Shown: piece after piece, positions 25,427 to 35,110 of the stretch
Numbering within the stretch: position 1 is the stretch's first letter
How the letters are laid out: each line of letters begins with the position of its first letter
Program-made: the position numbers and the translations under genes
The notes under the pieces: model-generated
Databases searched by the model: none
The model's input: the letters and a program-made list of their open reading frames with translations, nothing else
What the model was told of the DNA's origin: nothing
Assembly: GCF_027594865.1 (NCBI RefSeq)
Contig: NZ_CP089391.1
Location: 5,858,501 to 5,922,500, forward strand
Origin: Bradyrhizobium xenonodulans
GTDB lineage: Bacteria; Pseudomonadota; Alphaproteobacteria; Rhizobiales; Xanthobacteraceae
Direction of reading: 5' to 3'
Length of the DNA: 64,000 bases

Positions 25427-25456
25427 AACCGAACTCGGGCGAACCCGAGCTCGGTT
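25427..25456 (-). terminator. Intrinsic terminator-like hairpin of ilvC
   Basis: AACCGA-A-CTCGGG and CCCGAG-C-TCGGTT form a 12-bp stem with one mismatch around a four-base loop that reads TTCG on the minus strand. It begins 11 bases beyond the ilvC stop and is followed on that strand by a short T-rich stretch. Confidence 0.7.
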
Positions 25457-25466
25457 GCAACCGTGC

Positions 25467-26501
<1,035 letters not shown>

Positions 26502-26620
26502 TCAGGGGCCGGAATCGGCCGTTGGTCAGGTCTCGGACGGTGAAATTTGCGGATTTCGGGGGCTGTCTAGAGCATTTTGGGCCCCCTGGGAAACCCGTTT
26601 CTGCATGGAAATCCGCGACA

Positions 26621-27223
26621 TCATGCATCCATGAAGACGGGGTAGAGGGAGGCCAGCAGCAGGATCGCCATCAGGATGTTGAAGGCGCGGACCAGCCGCT
26701 CCGAGGTCAGGACCGGCCGCAATGCGGAGCCGAACAGGGCCCAGACCACGGTCGAGATCGTGCCAATGAGCAGGGTGGTCAGGGTCTGGATCGCGATGTT
26801 GAAGGGGAATTGGGCGATAGCCGCATAGGCCGTGATGGTGCCGATCACGATCACCCAGCCTTTTGCGTTGATCCATTGGAACATGGCGGCGCCCCAGAAG
26901 GTCATCGGGCCGCGGCCGCCGTCGCCGCCCGGCCTGGTCGGGCCGGACGTGGCAATCACGGCAGCAAGATAGATCAGATAGGCCGCACCGGCATATTTCA
27001 GGATCGTCTGAAGGATCGGATAGGCCAGGAACACGGTGCCGAGCCCGACGCCGACCGCTGCGACCATGAAGGCAAAGCCGATGACGACGCCGGCGATGTG
27101 CGGGACGGTGCGCCGGAAGCCATAAGTCAGCCCCGAGGACAGCAGCATGATGTTGTTCGGCCCGGGCGTGAAATACATCACGGTCATGAAGGCGAAAAAG
27201 GCATAGAGCAGCGACTGGGACAT
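26621..27223 (-). CDS. LysE/RhtB-family amino acid exporter
   Basis: A 200-residue inner-membrane protein. I choose the ATG at 27223 because GAGG precedes it at proper spacing; a GTG two codons earlier is the alternative. The family signature TPGPNNIMLLSSGLTYGFRR (about 20-39) and six hydrophobic helices are present. LysE/RhtB proteins export amino acids or small metabolites; the position between ilvC and ilvIH hints at branched-chain amino acids or precursors, which is inference. It follows the EamA gene with 7 bases between. Confidence 0.92.
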   Translation of the reverse strand: MSQSLLYAFFAFMTVMYFTPGPNNIMLLSSGLTYGFRRTVPHIAGVVIGFAFMVAAVGVGLGTVFLAYPILQTILKYAGAAYLIYLAAVIATSGPTRPGGDGGRGPMTFWGAAMFQWINAKGWVIVIGTITAYAAIAQFPFNIAIQTLTTLLIGTISTVVWALFGSALRPVLTSERLVRAFNILMAILLLASLYPVFMDA

Positions 27224-27230
27224 GCTCACC

Positions 27231-28106
27231 TCACGCGGTCTTCGGCAGGATCTGCGGACGCTTCGCCAGCACCATCACCGCGATACCGCCGATCACGGTC
27301 AGCATGCCAGCGAGGCGCAGCGGCCCGAACCGCTCGCCGAACACGATGCTGGAGGCGGCCGAGCCGACAAACGGCACCAGCAGCGCGAACGGCACCACCT
27401 GCGCCGCCGGATAATCACGCAGCAACCGGCCCCACAGCCAATAGGCGATGCTGGTGGAGATGCCGCCGAGCATCAACATGCACAGTGCTGACGTCATCGA
27501 GATGTGCGTCAGCGATGACCAGGTCGGTGCCGGACCATTGGCGACCAGCGCCAGCGCAAACAGCGGCACCGCTGAAGTAAGGCAAAGCCAGGCGAACAGA
27601 TCGAACATCGGCACGCCGCGCGCGCCACGCAGCAGGAGATTTCCGACCGCAAAGCTGACCGGCGCGATCATCAGCACCGCAAAGGCGCCAACGCTGAAAT
27701 CGTAGCCGACGGTGCCGCAGATCATCAACAAGCCCGCCGCGGCGATGACGATGCCCAGCGTCTGCGCCGGCGTCGGCCGCTCGCCGAATGCGATCGCCGC
27801 AAAGCCGATCGTGAACAGCGCCTGGCTCTGCACGACGACACTGGTCAGCCCCACCGGCACGCCGTTGGCGATGCCGTAGGCCTGGGACAGGAACTCGCCG
27901 AGGAACAGCGTGAAGCTGATCGCGATCAGCAGCGACCAGGCGACCTTCGGCTTGGGAATGAACAGGCACGGCACCGCGGCAATGGCGAAGCGCATCGCCG
28001 TCATCAGCTCCGGCGAAAGCTCGTCGAGCGCGATTCGGCTTGCCACGAAGGCAAGGCCCCAGACGATCGCCACCAGGATGGCGATGAGGATATCGGCCGG
28101 CTTCAT
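27231..28106 (-). CDS. EamA/DMT-family transporter
   Basis: A 291-residue inner-membrane permease made of two tandem five-helix EamA repeats (MKPADILIAILVAIVWGLAF.. and ..DFSVGAFAVLMIAPVSFAVGNLL). I take the ATG at 28106, which opens directly into helix 1; the upstream open frame is low-complexity and Arg-rich. Members export amino acids, purines or other metabolites (RhaT/YdcZ/RarD-like). It is probably co-transcribed with the LysE gene. The substrate is unknown. Confidence 0.92.
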   Translation of the reverse strand: MKPADILIAILVAIVWGLAFVASRIALDELSPELMTAMRFAIAAVPCLFIPKPKVAWSLLIAISFTLFLGEFLSQAYGIANGVPVGLTSVVVQSQALFTIGFAAIAFGERPTPAQTLGIVIAAAGLLMICGTVGYDFSVGAFAVLMIAPVSFAVGNLLLRGARGVPMFDLFAWLCLTSAVPLFALALVANGPAPTWSSLTHISMTSALCMLMLGGISTSIAYWLWGRLLRDYPAAQVVPFALLVPFVGSAASSIVFGERFGPLRLAGMLTVIGGIAVMVLAKRPQILPKTA

Positions 28107-28153
28107 TGTTGTTCTCGGTTCTGCTTTGTCGCAGCCCTGTTTGTTATTCTGGT

Positions 28154-28849
28154 CTAGCCTTGCTCGCCGGCTTTGGGTTTGCGCAGCAGATAAGTGCCGT
28201 GCATGGGGGCGTGGTAATCGGCCGAGATCAGCGTGAAGCCGACGTCGGTCAGCATCCGCTCCATCACCCAGCCGAAGGTGGAATACTCGTCGCGCATATG
28301 CGTGACCACGCTTTCGCGCGAAAAATCGTGGTTCTTGATCTGGTAGTCGGCCCATTGCTCGACGTCGCGCTCGATCGCGTCCGGCATCGATGCATAGACG
28401 ATGTCGCGCAGATAGAAGCTGGCGCCTGGCTTCAATGCGCGAAAGATCCGCGACATCGCAACCGCCTTCCAGAAATCCGGCAGATGGTGCAGCGTGAACT
28501 CGCTGACGATCAGATCGTAGGATTCCGGCCGGTAGGCGAAGCTGAGCAGCCCCGCGGACTGGGTGCGCACGGGCGCCTTGCGATCGCGGGCGTAGATATC
28601 GGCCAGCGCCAGCATGGCCGGCGAAATGTCGATGGCGTCGACCTCGGCACCCATCAGCGCGGCTTCGGTTGCGAGCACGCCGTTGCCACAGCCGATATCC
28701 GCGATGCGCCAGCCGCGCTGGACCCCCAGCATTTTCAGCGCGGCGCGCGCCCGCAGATCGGCATCGTCATGGGCGTCGTAGATCGAAGCCACCGCGGGCT
28801 CGATGCCCATCCGGTTCCGCTCGTTATAATACCAGTCGCGCGCCAGCAT
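28154..28849 (-). CDS. Class I SAM-dependent methyltransferase
   Basis: A 231-residue Rossmann-fold methyltransferase. Motif I IADIGCGNGVLATEA (about 49-63), the acidic end of strand 2 (VDAIDIS) and motif post-I to IV (YDLIVSEFTLHHLPD) are clear, matching the Methyltransf_11/25 group. The C-terminal part (YASMPDAIERDVEQWADYQI) may form the substrate pocket. It begins 4 bases after the ilvH stop in the same direction, so it is probably part of the ilvIH transcript, but its substrate is not evident. Confidence 0.88.
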   Translation of the reverse strand: MLARDWYYNERNRMGIEPAVASIYDAHDDADLRARAALKMLGVQRGWRIADIGCGNGVLATEAALMGAEVDAIDISPAMLALADIYARDRKAPVRTQSAGLLSFAYRPESYDLIVSEFTLHHLPDFWKAVAMSRIFRALKPGASFYLRDIVYASMPDAIERDVEQWADYQIKNHDFSRESVVTHMRDEYSTFGWVMERMLTDVGFTLISADYHAPMHGTYLLRKPKAGEQG

Positions 28850-28852
28850 GAT

Positions 28853-29395
28853 TCACATCCCTTCAGGCCCGCGGCCGATCGCGGCAACGCCGGTGCGCGA
28901 CACCTCGACGAGGCCGAGCGGGCGCATCAGATCGATATACTGGTTGATCTTGTCGGTATTGCCTGTGATCTCGAACACAAAACTCTCGGTGGTGGCGTCG
29001 ATGACGCGGGCGCGGAACGCATCCGCCAGCCGCAGCGCCTCGACGCGATGCTCGCCCTGCCCGCGCACCTTCACCATCGCGAGCTCGCGCTCGATCGAGC
29101 GCTTGGTCTGGGTCATGTCGACGACCTGATAGACGGGGATCATGCGGTCGAGCTGGTGCTTGATCTGCGCGATCACCATCGGCGTGCCCGTGGTGACGAT
29201 GGTGATGCGCGACAGATGCTTCTGGGCCTCGGTCTCCGAGACCGTGAGGCTTTCGATGTTGTAACCGCGGCCCGAGAACAGGCCGATGACGCGCGCGAGC
29301 ACGCCCGGCTCGTTCTGCACGAGCACTGCGAGCGTGTGCGTCTCGTTCGGATCGTGACGCTCCTCGATGAAATAGGCGGATGCGGGCTGGTTCAT
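28853..29395 (-). CDS. ilvH: Acetolactate synthase small (regulatory) subunit
   Basis: A 180-residue regulatory subunit of acetohydroxyacid synthase. I use the ATG at 29395 (MNQPASAYFIEE); upstream in-frame codons run into a dispersed repeat. The ACT domain (HTLAVLVQNEPGVLARVIGLFSGRGYNIES, about 17-46) binds the feedback amino acid, usually valine, and the C-terminal half completes the regulatory fold. It lies downstream of ilvI with a repeat-filled 144-base gap. Confidence 0.97.
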   Translation of the reverse strand: MNQPASAYFIEERHDPNETHTLAVLVQNEPGVLARVIGLFSGRGYNIESLTVSETEAQKHLSRITIVTTGTPMVIAQIKHQLDRMIPVYQVVDMTQTKRSIERELAMVKVRGQGEHRVEALRLADAFRARVIDATTESFVFEITGNTDKINQYIDLMRPLGLVEVSRTGVAAIGRGPEGM

Positions 29396-29417
29396 TGTCG
29401 TCCCCTTATTCTTTCTT

Positions 29418-29526
29418 GTCATGCCCCGCGAATGCGGGGCATCCAATAATCACCAGCGTCAAGAGTCTCACATCTGCCGCGGCGTACTGGATCGCCCGGT
29501 CAAGCCGGGCGATGACAGCGGAGTTT
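29418..29526. repeat. Dispersed palindromic repeat between ilvI and ilvH
   Basis: Two hairpins: GCCCCGC-GAAT-GCGGGGC (29423-29440) and ATCGCCCGG-N5-CCGGGCGAT (29491-29513), flanked by GTCAT and GATGACAGCGGAGTTT. The layout is that of a common Bradyrhizobium intergenic repeat. It occupies almost the whole gap between two genes of one pathway, so it would fold in the ilvIH mRNA. Confidence 0.8.
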
Positions 29527-29539
29527 GCGGACATCGCGC

Positions 29540-31315
29540 TCACACCAGCGCCTTGCCGCCGGCAAATGCCTTTGCGGTGGCTTCGTCATTCGCCTGCTCG
29601 GGCAACAGCATCTCGTTATGCGCCTTGCCGGAGGGAATCATCGGGAAGCAGTTTTCCAGCGCGGCGACGCGGCAGTCGAACAGCACCGGGCGCTTGACCG
29701 AGATCATCTCCTGGATGGCGCCATCGAGATCGGCGGGCTTGTGCACCTGGAGACCGACGCCGCCATAGGCTTCAGCGAGCTTGACGAAGTCCGGCAGCGC
29801 CTCCGAGTAGGAATGCGACAGACGATTGCCGTGCAGCAGCTGCTGCCACTGGCGCACCATGCCCATGTACTGGTTGTTCAGGATGAAGATCTTGATCGGC
29901 AGCTCGTACTGAACCGCGGTCGACATCTCCTGCATCGTCATCTGCACCGAGGCATCGCCCGCGATGTCGATGACGAGGCTGTCGGGATGGGCAACCTGCA
30001 CGCCGACCGCGGCCGGCAGGCCGTAGCCCATCGTGCCGAGACCACCGGAGGTCATCCAGCGGTGCGGCTCCTCGAAGCCGAAGAATTGCGCCGCCCACAT
30101 CTGGTGCTGGCCGACCTCGGTCGTGATGTAGGTGTCCCGACCGCGCGTCGCCTCAAAAAGGGCCTGGATCGCGTGCTGCGGCAGGATGACGTCGTTGCTC
30201 TTCTTGTAATAGAGCGAATTGCGGGCACGCCACTGCGCGATCTGCTGCCACCACGCCTTGACGTCGGGCTTCTTCGCCTCCGCCTTGAACACCTGGAGGA
30301 TGTCGCCGAGGATGTTGCCGCAATCGCCGATGATCGGCACGTCGACACGGATGTTCTTGTTGATCGAGGACGGGTCGATGTCGATGTGGATCTTCTTCGA
30401 GCCCGGCGAGAACGCATCGACGCGGCCGGTGATGCGGTCGTCGAAGCGCGCGCCGACGCACAGCATGACGTCGCAGTCATGCATGGTCATGTTGGCTTCA
30501 TAGGTGCCGTGCATGCCCAGCATGCCGAGCCAGTTCTTGCCCGACGCGGGATATGCACCCAGGCCCATCAGCGTGGAGGTGATCGGGAAACCCGTGACCT
30601 CGACCAGCTCACGCAAGAGCTTGGTCGCCTCGGGGCCGGAATTGATGACGCCGCCGCCGCTGTAGATCACCGGGCGCTTGGCATTGGCGAGCAGCGACAC
30701 CGCCTTGCGGATCTGCGTCGCATCGCCCTTCACGCGCGGCGCGTAGGAGCGGTGCACGTCGGACTTGCGCGGCGGATGATAGGTGCCGGTGGCGAACTGG
30801 ACGTCCTTGGGCACGTCGACCAGCACCGGGCCGGGACGGCCCGTGGTCGCAACGTAAAACGCCTCGTGCAGCACTTTGGCGAGATCGTTGACGTCGCGCA
30901 CCAGCCAGTTGTGCTTGGTGCAGGGGCGCGTGATGCCGACCGTGTCGCATTCCTGGAACGCGTCGTTGCCGATCAGATGCGTCGGCACCTGGCCGGAGAT
31001 GCAGACCAGCGGGATCGAGTCCATCAGCGCGTCGGTCAGCGGCGTCACCATGTTGGTGGCGCCGGGGCCGGAGGTCACCAGCGCCACGCCCGGCTTGCCG
31101 GTCGATCGGGCATAACCCTCGGCGGCATGGCCCGCGCCCTGCTCGTGGCGGACCAGAATGTGCTGGACCTCGCTCTGCTGGAAGATCTCGTCATAGATCG
31201 GAAGCACGGCGCCGCCGGGATAGCCGAAAATGTCGGTCACGCCATGATCGATGAGCGCGCGAACGATCATCGCGGCGCCGGTCATCTGGTTCGGATCGTG
31301 GCTCTTGTCGCTCAT
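29540..31315 (-). CDS. ilvI: Acetolactate synthase large (catalytic) subunit
   Basis: A 591-residue ThDP-dependent enzyme that condenses pyruvate with pyruvate or 2-oxobutyrate, the first committed step to Val, Leu and Ile. The N-terminal domain opens with MTGAAMIVRALIDHGVTDIFGYPGG; the catalytic Glu is in HEQGAGHAAEGYAR. The middle FAD domain and the C-terminal ThDP-Mg motif GDASVQMTMQEMSTAVQYELPIKIFILNNQ are intact. Full length. Its expression is preceded by the leader-peptide attenuator at 31373-31550. The name ilvB would be equally valid. Confidence 0.98.
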   Translation of the reverse strand: MSDKSHDPNQMTGAAMIVRALIDHGVTDIFGYPGGAVLPIYDEIFQQSEVQHILVRHEQGAGHAAEGYARSTGKPGVALVTSGPGATNMVTPLTDALMDSIPLVCISGQVPTHLIGNDAFQECDTVGITRPCTKHNWLVRDVNDLAKVLHEAFYVATTGRPGPVLVDVPKDVQFATGTYHPPRKSDVHRSYAPRVKGDATQIRKAVSLLANAKRPVIYSGGGVINSGPEATKLLRELVEVTGFPITSTLMGLGAYPASGKNWLGMLGMHGTYEANMTMHDCDVMLCVGARFDDRITGRVDAFSPGSKKIHIDIDPSSINKNIRVDVPIIGDCGNILGDILQVFKAEAKKPDVKAWWQQIAQWRARNSLYYKKSNDVILPQHAIQALFEATRGRDTYITTEVGQHQMWAAQFFGFEEPHRWMTSGGLGTMGYGLPAAVGVQVAHPDSLVIDIAGDASVQMTMQEMSTAVQYELPIKIFILNNQYMGMVRQWQQLLHGNRLSHSYSEALPDFVKLAEAYGGVGLQVHKPADLDGAIQEMISVKRPVLFDCRVAALENCFPMIPSGKAHNEMLLPEQANDEATAKAFAGGKALV

Positions 31316-31372
31316 TGGCTTGCTCCGGATGCGCTGTTGTCAGCGGCTTCGTTCGTGTCGGGATCGGCAAAT

Positions 31373-31394
31373 AAAAAAGGCCCCGAAGAGGGCC
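31373..31394 (-). terminator. Intrinsic terminator of the ilv attenuator
   Basis: On the minus strand GGCCC-N6-GGGCC is followed directly by six T residues. It stands between the leader peptide and the ilvI start (58 bases upstream of it), the expected site of an attenuator terminator. Confidence 0.85.
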
Positions 31395-31397
31395 CAT

Positions 31398-31446
31398 GCA
31401 CACCGCCTGTCATGTGGATGGCAGCTAGCCACCCCCGGCGGTGTGC
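31398..31446 (-). promoter_or_regulatory. Pause hairpin of the ilv attenuator
   Basis: GCACACCGCC (31398-31407) and GGCGGTGTGC (31437-31446) are perfect 10-bp complements. The arm transcribed first is the last part of the leader-peptide coding sequence, and the peptide stop codon (31425-31427) lies in the loop. Ribosome stalling upstream at Ile/Leu/Val codons would leave this arm exposed, while translation to the stop would cover it, as in classical attenuation. Confidence 0.75.
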
Positions 31447-31490
31447 CTGGGTACGACGGCGATAAGGAGTTTGGTAATAATGTTACGCAT
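31425..31490 (-). CDS. ilv leader peptide (attenuator)
   Basis: A 21-codon open frame from the ATG at 31490, too short for routine gene calling. It begins MRNIITKLLIAVVPRH and ends with Thr-Ala-Gly-Gly-Gly. Within residues 4-13 it has Ile-Ile, Leu-Leu-Ile and Val-Val: seven of ten residues are the three end products of the pathway it precedes. A sigma-70-type promoter lies about 25-35 bases upstream of its likely message start, and a pause hairpin plus terminator follow. Attenuation of ilv operons through such peptides is known in enterics and has been described for Caulobacter ilvBN. The ribosome site is weak. Confidence 0.88.
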   Translation of the reverse strand: MRNIITKLLIAVVPRHTAGGG

Positions 31491-31522
31491 GGCAGGTGCC
31501 CGGCTTCCCAAAGGTTGCGCGA

Positions 31523-31550
31523 AACATAGCGGCCAAAGCCCGGATGTCAA
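31523..31550 (-). promoter_or_regulatory. Promoter of the ilvIH leader transcript
   Basis: On the minus strand TTGACA (31545-31550) is separated by 16 bases from TATGTT (31523-31528), a perfect -35 box and a 4-of-6 -10 box. The predicted start near 31516 lies about 25 bases before the leader peptide ATG. Confidence 0.75.
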
Positions 31551-31642
31551 GGCAATGCGGCCGATCCCGCGCGATTTTGGCAGTGTAGCGGTGTTCCCGG
31601 GGTTCGGCGAGAGGTAAATTCGGGAACCGGGGCACAAAAGCG

Positions 31643-32584
31643 TCAGTCGGGACCCCGTGCCGCGTTCACGATGGCGGCGAGCCATCCCCTCGCCTCCTCC
31701 GGCTTCACCCACTCGAATTGTGGCAATTGGTGTCGGAACCAGGTGAACTGGCGCTTGGCGTAGTGGCGGGTATCGGCCCGGCCGATCGTGGCGGCTTCCT
31801 CCAGGCTGAGCTCGCCGCGCAGATGCCGGATCAGCGCCGGCACGCCATGGGCCTTCATCGCCGGCAGCAGCGGATCGAGTTGGCGGGCGGCGAGCCGTTC
31901 GATCTCCTTCAGCGCACCGGCGCCCAGCATGGCATCGAAGCGGGCATCGATCCGGGCATAGAGCTCGTCGCGCTCGGGCGCGAGAAACACTGCGCGAAAA
32001 CTGTCCTTCGGCAATAGCGGCGGTTGGCCCTCGTGGTGCCAATCGAGCAGCGAACGGCCGGTCGCTTCGACCACTTCGAGCGCGCGCGCGATCCGGGTGC
32101 GGTCGCGCAGGTTCAATCGCTCGGCGGCGCGCGGATCGCGCCGCGCGAGTTCCGCGTGCAGCGCCTCGACGCCGTTGCGCTCCAGCCGCGCTCTCACATC
32201 GTCACGAACATCGGCGGGGATCGGCGGCACCACAGAGAGACCGGCCGTCAGGGCCTTGAAATAGAGCCCGGTGCCGCCGATGAAGATCGGCAGGCGTCCT
32301 TCGGCCTTCGCCTCTTCGAGAGCCTTGGCCGCATCACTCACCCAGGCGCCGGCCGAGAAATTCACGGCCGCATCGACGTGGCCATAGAGACGATGGGGAA
32401 CGCGCGCTTCCTCGCCATGGGTGGGGCGCGCCGTGATGATGCGGAGGTCGCGGTAGACCTGCATGGAATCGGCATTGATGACGATTCCGCCCGCGCTGAG
32501 AGCAAGCTCCAGCGCCAGCGCCGACTTGCCGCTGGCGGTCGGGCCTGCGATAAGCACGGCCTTGCTTGAATGCCCCTCGCTCAC
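31643..32584 (-). CDS. miaA: tRNA dimethylallyltransferase
   Basis: A 313-residue enzyme that adds the dimethylallyl group to N6 of A37 in tRNAs reading UNN codons. The P-loop is GPTASGKS (14-21), the catalytic Asp is in [11 protein letters not shown], and [22 protein letters not shown] and the C-terminal [12 protein letters not shown] binding helix are present. The start is a GTG at 32584. It is divergent from serB with their first codons overlapping or adjacent, and it lies upstream of the ilv leader in the same direction. Confidence 0.96.
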   Translation of the reverse strand: MSEGHSSKAVLIAGPTASGKSALALELALSAGGIVINADSMQVYRDLRIITARPTHGEEARVPHRLYGHVDAAVNFSAGAWVSDAAKALEEAKAEGRLPIFIGGTGLYFKALTAGLSVVPPIPADVRDDVRARLERNGVEALHAELARRDPRAAERLNLRDRTRIARALEVVEATGRSLLDWHHEGQPPLLPKDSFRAVFLAPERDELYARIDARFDAMLGAGALKEIERLAARQLDPLLPAMKAHGVPALIRHLRGELSLEEAATIGRADTRHYAKRQFTWFRHQLPQFEWVKPEEARGWLAAIVNAARGPD

Positions 32585-32595
32585 GAAAACCTCAA

Positions 32596-33501
32596 ATGTC
32601 CCTCGTCGCCACGCTGATCTGCAACCCGAATAATCCTGCGCTCGATTCTACCATCGTCGACGGCGCCCGCGCCGTGCTGCCGAAGGCGCAACCGGCACAC
32701 TGGCTGTTCGACGGGGTTGCAGTCGACATCCCCTTCGGCGCGCAGGATAACCTCGAAGGCGACCGTCACGCCATCGAGCAGCGGCTCCGCGAGCTCCGCG
32801 GCGACCTGCCGATCGACATCGTGGTGCAGCCAGTCGGCTTCCGGCGCAAGAAGCTTTTTCTCGCCGACATGGATTCCACCATGATTGGCCAGGAATGCAT
32901 CGACGAGCTCGCCGATCTCGTCGGGATGAAGGCCCATGTGGCCGCCATCACCGAACGCGCGATGCGCGGCGAGATCGAGTTCGAGCCGGCGCTGCGCGAG
33001 CGCGTCGCGCTTCTGAAGGACCTTCCCGCCGGCGTCGTCGACGAGGTGCTGGCCAAGCGCATCACGCTGACCCCGGGCGGACGTGAGCTGGTCGCGACCA
33101 TGCGCGCCCACGGCGCCTATACCTGCCTCGTCTCCGGCGGCTTCACCCTGTTCACGCGCGCGGTGGCCGCAAAAATCGGCTTCCAGGAGAACCGCGCCAA
33201 CGAGCTCGTCGTGCGCGAGGGCAAGTTCACCGGCGAGGTGAAGGAGCCGATTTTGGGTCGCGCGGCAAAGCTCGCGACACTGGTGGATTTGATGGAATCG
33301 TTCGATCTCGACGACATCGACTCCGTCGTGGTCGGCGACGGCGCCAATGATCTCGCGATGATCCAGGCGGCGGGGCTCGGCGTTGCGTATCACGCCAAGC
33401 CGGCGGTCGCCGCTGCGGCGGCGGCACGGATCGATCACGGCGATCTCACCGCGCTGCTTTATGCGCAGGGGTATCGGCGCGACGAGTTCGTGGAGGCGTA
33501 G
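32596..33501 (+). CDS. serB: Phosphoserine phosphatase SerB
   Basis: A 301-residue HAD-superfamily enzyme for the last step of serine synthesis. I use the ATG at 32596 (MSLVATLIC); the frame extends ten codons further into the miaA 5' end. An N-terminal ACT-like region (1-85) precedes the HAD motifs: DMDSTMI (nucleophile and acid Asp), VSGGFT (motif II), the Lys near GRAAK and [11 protein letters not shown] (motif IV metal ligands). It is transcribed divergently from miaA and convergent with degP. Confidence 0.95.
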   Translation: MSLVATLICNPNNPALDSTIVDGARAVLPKAQPAHWLFDGVAVDIPFGAQDNLEGDRHAIEQRLRELRGDLPIDIVVQPVGFRRKKLFLADMDSTMIGQECIDELADLVGMKAHVAAITERAMRGEIEFEPALRERVALLKDLPAGVVDEVLAKRITLTPGGRELVATMRAHGAYTCLVSGGFTLFTRAVAAKIGFQENRANELVVREGKFTGEVKEPILGRAAKLATLVDLMESFDLDDIDSVVVGDGANDLAMIQAAGLGVAYHAKPAVAAAAAARIDHGDLTALLYAQGYRRDEFVEA

Positions 33502-33526
33502 CCTCACTTGCGGTGCGCGCAGCGGC

Positions 33527-33569
33527 CGTAGGGTAGGCAAAGGCACGCTTGCGCTTTGCCCACCCTACG
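33527..33569. repeat. Palindromic dispersed repeat, GGGTGGGCAAAG family (short form)
   Basis: CGTAGGGTaGGCAAAGGCAC at the left mirrors GCGCTTTGCCCACCCTACG at the right with one mismatch in the outer arms; only 43 bases long. It lies between the convergent serB and degP stop codons (33501 and 33584), like the longer family member at 16118-16225. Confidence 0.85.
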
Positions 33570-33583
33570 AGATCGTACCGCGA

Positions 33584-35077
33584 CTACTGCACGCTCAGCG
33601 CCACGAAGCGCAGCTCGCCATCAGCATTCGAGACCAGCAGCAGCACGGACTTCTTGCCGTCCTTCTTGAGCTGGTCGACCCGCTTCTGGATCTCGGCACC
33701 GCTGGAGACGGCTTCCTGCGCCACCTCGACGATGACGTCGCCAGCGGAGAGGCGCTTCTCGGCAGCGTCCGAATTGGCGTCGACATTGGTGACGACCACA
33801 CCCTTGACGCTCTCCTTGATCTTGTAGCGCGCGCGCAGATCCTTGCTCAGCGCTGCGAGATCGAGGCCGAGCGCCTTCTGCGTCACCAGCTTCTCCGGCG
33901 CGGGCTCGTCGGTCTTCACCGCGGCCTGCACCTTGTCGGGATCCTGGAGACGGCCGAGCGTGACCTTCTTGGTCTCTTCCTTGCCCTTGCGGATGATGAC
34001 GACGTCGACCTCCTTGCCGACCGCCGTGTCGGCGACGACGCGGGACAGGTCCTTCGGGTCCTTGACGTCCTTGCCGTCGAACTTGACGACGACGTCACCG
34101 GGCTCGATGCCGGCGGGTTTCGCCGGGCCCTTGTCGTCGACGCCGGCGACCAGCGCGCCGCGTGCGGGCTTGATGTTGAGGCTCTCGGCGATCTCGTCGG
34201 TGACGCTCTGGATGCGCACGCCCAGCCAGCCGCGGCGCAGCTCGCCGAACTGGCGGAGCTGGTCGACCACGGCGACGACCGTCTTCGACGGCACGGCGAA
34301 GCCGATGCCGATCGAGCCGCCGGAGGGCGAGATGATCAGCGTGTTGACGCCGATCACGTCGCCATCGAGATTGAACAGCGGGCCGCCGGAATTGCCGCGG
34401 TTGATGGAGGCGTCGGTCTGGATGTAGCTGTCATACGGCCCCGACGAGATGTCACGGTTCTTGGCCGAGACGATGCCGGCGGTCACCGTGCCGCCCAGGC
34501 TGAACGGGTTGCCGATCGCGACCACCCAGTCGCCGAGGCGTAGCTTGTCGGAGTCGCCGAACTTCACCGCGACCAGCGGCTTGGTCGGCTTGAACTTCAG
34601 CACGGCAAGGTCGGTCTTCTTGTCGACACCGACCAGCTCGGCCTTGATCTTGGTACCGTCATTGAGGATCACGTTGATCTCGTCGGCGTCCGCGATGACG
34701 TGGTTGTTGGTGACGACGACGCCTGACGTATCGATGATGAAGCCGCTTCCGAGCGAATTGGTCTTTTTCGGCGGACCGTTGTCGCCGCCCTTGCTGCCCC
34801 CGCCGGGACCCCTGCGGTTCTTGAAGAAGTCGTCGAAGAACTCCTCGAACGGCGAGCCGGGCGGTAGTTGCGGCATGGAGTTGCTGCCGCCGCCCTTGGC
34901 TTCGACCGTCTGCGAGGTCGAGATGTTGACGACCGCGTCGATCACCTTCTCGGCGACGTCGGCGATGCCGTCCGGGCCGCGGGCATAGGCCGGAGTGCCG
35001 AACGCGCTGAATGCACTGACGGCGAGCGCGGCCAGCCCTAAGCGCAAGCGGGTCGGGGCAATGGTGGCAGCGGTCAT
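33584..35077 (-). CDS. degP: DegP/HtrA-family periplasmic serine endoprotease
   Basis: A 497-residue periplasmic protease and chaperone for misfolded envelope proteins. A signal peptide spans residues 1-33 (cleavage near AYA-R). The trypsin-like domain has His in TNNHVIAD, Asp in KKTDLAVLK and Ser in NRGNSGGPL. Two PDZ domains follow (GWLGVRIQSV.., and the region before VSNADGELRF). A Gly/Pro-rich loop (PGGGSKGGDNGPP) corresponds to the LA loop. It forms a quality-control cluster with DUF2065, hflC and hflK upstream. A 14-bp tandem repeat lies in its leader region. Confidence 0.95.
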   Translation of the reverse strand: MTAATIAPTRLRLGLAALAVSAFSAFGTPAYARGPDGIADVAEKVIDAVVNISTSQTVEAKGGGSNSMPQLPPGSPFEEFFDDFFKNRRGPGGGSKGGDNGPPKKTNSLGSGFIIDTSGVVVTNNHVIADADEINVILNDGTKIKAELVGVDKKTDLAVLKFKPTKPLVAVKFGDSDKLRLGDWVVAIGNPFSLGGTVTAGIVSAKNRDISSGPYDSYIQTDASINRGNSGGPLFNLDGDVIGVNTLIISPSGGSIGIGFAVPSKTVVAVVDQLRQFGELRRGWLGVRIQSVTDEIAESLNIKPARGALVAGVDDKGPAKPAGIEPGDVVVKFDGKDVKDPKDLSRVVADTAVGKEVDVVIIRKGKEETKKVTLGRLQDPDKVQAAVKTDEPAPEKLVTQKALGLDLAALSKDLRARYKIKESVKGVVVTNVDANSDAAEKRLSAGDVIVEVAQEAVSSGAEIQKRVDQLKKDGKKSVLLLVSNADGELRFVALSVQ

Positions 35078-35110
35078 TGTGATCTCCAGAGAATAGGGAT
35101 TCGGCGCCAG

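Noticed and set aside
29525..31465. 646-codon plus-strand open frame opposite ilvI
   Set aside because: It is antisense to a full-length, motif-complete acetolactate synthase; the His/Arg/Asp-rich composition is what high-GC antisense frames give.
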